From the NCBI GenBank assembly GCA_040007395.1, contig JBDTVG010000110.1:1-22930 (forward strand): a DNA stretch of 22,930 bases, written 5' to 3'. Made by a program: the position numbers and the translations under genes. Positions 21,927 through 22,930 of the stretch are shown piece after piece (position 1 is the stretch's first letter; the number at the start of each line of letters is the position of its first letter). The notes beneath the pieces were generated by a model. That model did not search any database, was not told the DNA's origin, and worked only from the letters and a program-made list of their open reading frames with translations. Source of the DNA: DATGFK01 sp040007395. GTDB lineage: Bacteria > Chloroflexota > Anaerolineae > Aggregatilineales > UBA2796.

Positions 21927-22930
21927 ATGCGGAAGCGTTGGATAAACTTTCTGGTTGTAATTTCTCTCTTTGGGTTGGTAGGTGTGCCGATGATACAAGT
22001 CAAAGCACAGGGGCCAACCGAGTATGATCCGTCAGCTTGCGCCGACGACACCGCTGGCAAACCTCTGTCCGATGCGTGTCAGGCGATGATCGAAGCGTTC
22101 CCCCGCCCGAATGTCAAAGAGATCAATCAGGATCGCTATACGCTCGATAAGTATAGTTTCTGGAAGGTCGGGCCAGAGCCGACCAATACCTACGACGCAC
22201 CCAATGGCGGCGTAACGGGTCAAATTCCCAAAGGCTTCAACTTTGTCAATGCGGTCAATGAGAGTGTTGATGGCTGGATACAGATCCTCGGTGGGAAGTG
22301 GGTTAATCGCAAAGATGCTAAGCTGACCAAAGCCTCGTACTTTGTCGGAGTCACCCTCCCCGACGGTCTCAAGCACGATTTCGCATGGGTGCTCGACAAA
22401 AGCGGCATTTATGTCTCTGAATATCCCGGTGGCCCGGCCTCATCCAAGGCCAAGCGATCTCTAGTTCGCTATGAGCGTGTCAATATCTTTAGTGTTGCCA
22501 AAGATGATCAGGGCAAAGAGTGGTACATGATCGGCCCAAACCAGTGGGTGAAGCAAACCTTTGTCGCCAAAGTTCACCTGAGCGAAATGCCCAAAGACGT
22601 GAGTGGTCACTGGGTCGCCGTCGATCTTTACGAGCAGACTCTTGTGGCTTACGAAGATGCAACCCCCATCTTCGCTACGCTCATTTCTAGCGGTCTGCCC
22701 CACCACGAGACAAACGAAGGGTTATTCAAGGTCTGGGCACAAGTCGATCATGACAGTATGTCCGGGGCAACGGGCGCACCAAGCGCCTATGCGCTGCAAC
22801 TTGTTCCTTGGGTAATGTACTTCGATGACAGCATCAGCTTGCATGGCACTTATTGGCACGATCTGTTTGGCTATCGTCAAAGTCACGGCTGTGTCAATAT
22901 GACGATTAGCGATGCCAAGTACATCTTTGA
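21927..22930 (+). CDS. Secreted L,D-transpeptidase (YkuD family), 3' truncated by the window
   Basis: The first 334 codons are present and open to the edge. ATG 21927 follows GGAG (21917-21920) at 6 nt; the ATG at 21922 is out of frame. Residues 1-27 are a signal peptide (MRKRWINFLVVISLFGLVGV, then MIQVKA with cleavage likely before QG). The middle (WKVGPEPTNTYDAPNGG, then GWIQILGGKWV) looks like SH3-like wall-binding modules. The catalytic domain begins near GHWVAVDLYEQTLVAYE and carries SLHGTYWHDLFG and SHGCVNMTISDA, with the catalytic Cys in SHGC. Such enzymes form 3-3 peptidoglycan cross-links or attach wall proteins. The end of the protein is outside the window. Confidence 0.92.
   Translation, partial: MRKRWINFLVVISLFGLVGVPMIQVKAQGPTEYDPSACADDTAGKPLSDACQAMIEAFPRPNVKEINQDRYTLDKYSFWKVGPEPTNTYDAPNGGVTGQIPKGFNFVNAVNESVDGWIQILGGKWVNRKDAKLTKASYFVGVTLPDGLKHDFAWVLDKSGIYVSEYPGGPASSKAKRSLVRYERVNIFSVAKDDQGKEWYMIGPNQWVKQTFVAKVHLSEMPKDVSGHWVAVDLYEQTLVAYEDATPIFATLISSGLPHHETNEGLFKVWAQVDHDSMSGATGAPSAYALQLVPWVMYFDDSISLHGTYWHDLFGYRQSHGCVNMTISDAKYIF

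Overview
The window looks like a chromosomal segment of a bacterium, most likely Chloroflexota (Anaerolineae-like). That assignment is an inference from the mix of genes: a gyrB with an intein, secreted WG-repeat and membrane-anchored WD40 proteins, a receiver/roadblock-like protein beside polA, a family 39-like glycosidase, an L,D-transpeptidase, and short 'GTAGGGACA/TGTCCCTAC' palindromic repeats. No rRNA, tRNA or CRISPR array was seen.

Layout. Positions 1-92 hold the last residues of a probable family 2 glycosyltransferase (+). Then follows a long imperfect inverted repeat and gyrB (298-3936, -), which is interrupted just before its DADVDG metal-binding motif by a 549-residue intein (733-2379). 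The intein carries Hint blocks, a two-motif LAGLIDADG endonuclease and an extra Xre-like helix-turn-helix. gyrB has a clear promoter of its own (3981-4009). Upstream on the same strand is a metabolic block, 8753 down to 4127, closed by an intrinsic terminator (4059-4085). In transcription order it holds a 578-aa protein with a nucleoside-phosphorylase-like C-terminal half, a YgeY-like M20 metallohydrolase, a small Cys-based protein phosphatase, and a knotted-type carbamoyltransferase intermediate between YgeW and N-acetylornithine carbamoyltransferase. This block is the best candidate for an undescribed pathway in the window.

The middle region has a divergent aldo/keto reductase (9068-10039, +), a secreted nine-repeat WG protein (10192-11244, -), a large receiver-domain protein with a roadblock-like domain (11426-13597, +), and polA (+) with all three enzymatic domains intact. 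After polA come REP-like palindromes and a decayed DDE transposase (16733-about 17260).

The right part has a GH39-like glycosidase (17459-18631, +) translationally coupled by an ATGA overlap to a membrane-anchored family 3 solute-binding protein (18628-19431, +). A convergent membrane-anchored 15-blade WD40 protein (19475-21661, -) follows, then the 5' part of a secreted L,D-transpeptidase (21927 to the window edge, +). The sequence shows one plausible metabolic operon (4127-8753), one coupled two-gene unit, and otherwise mainly single genes.
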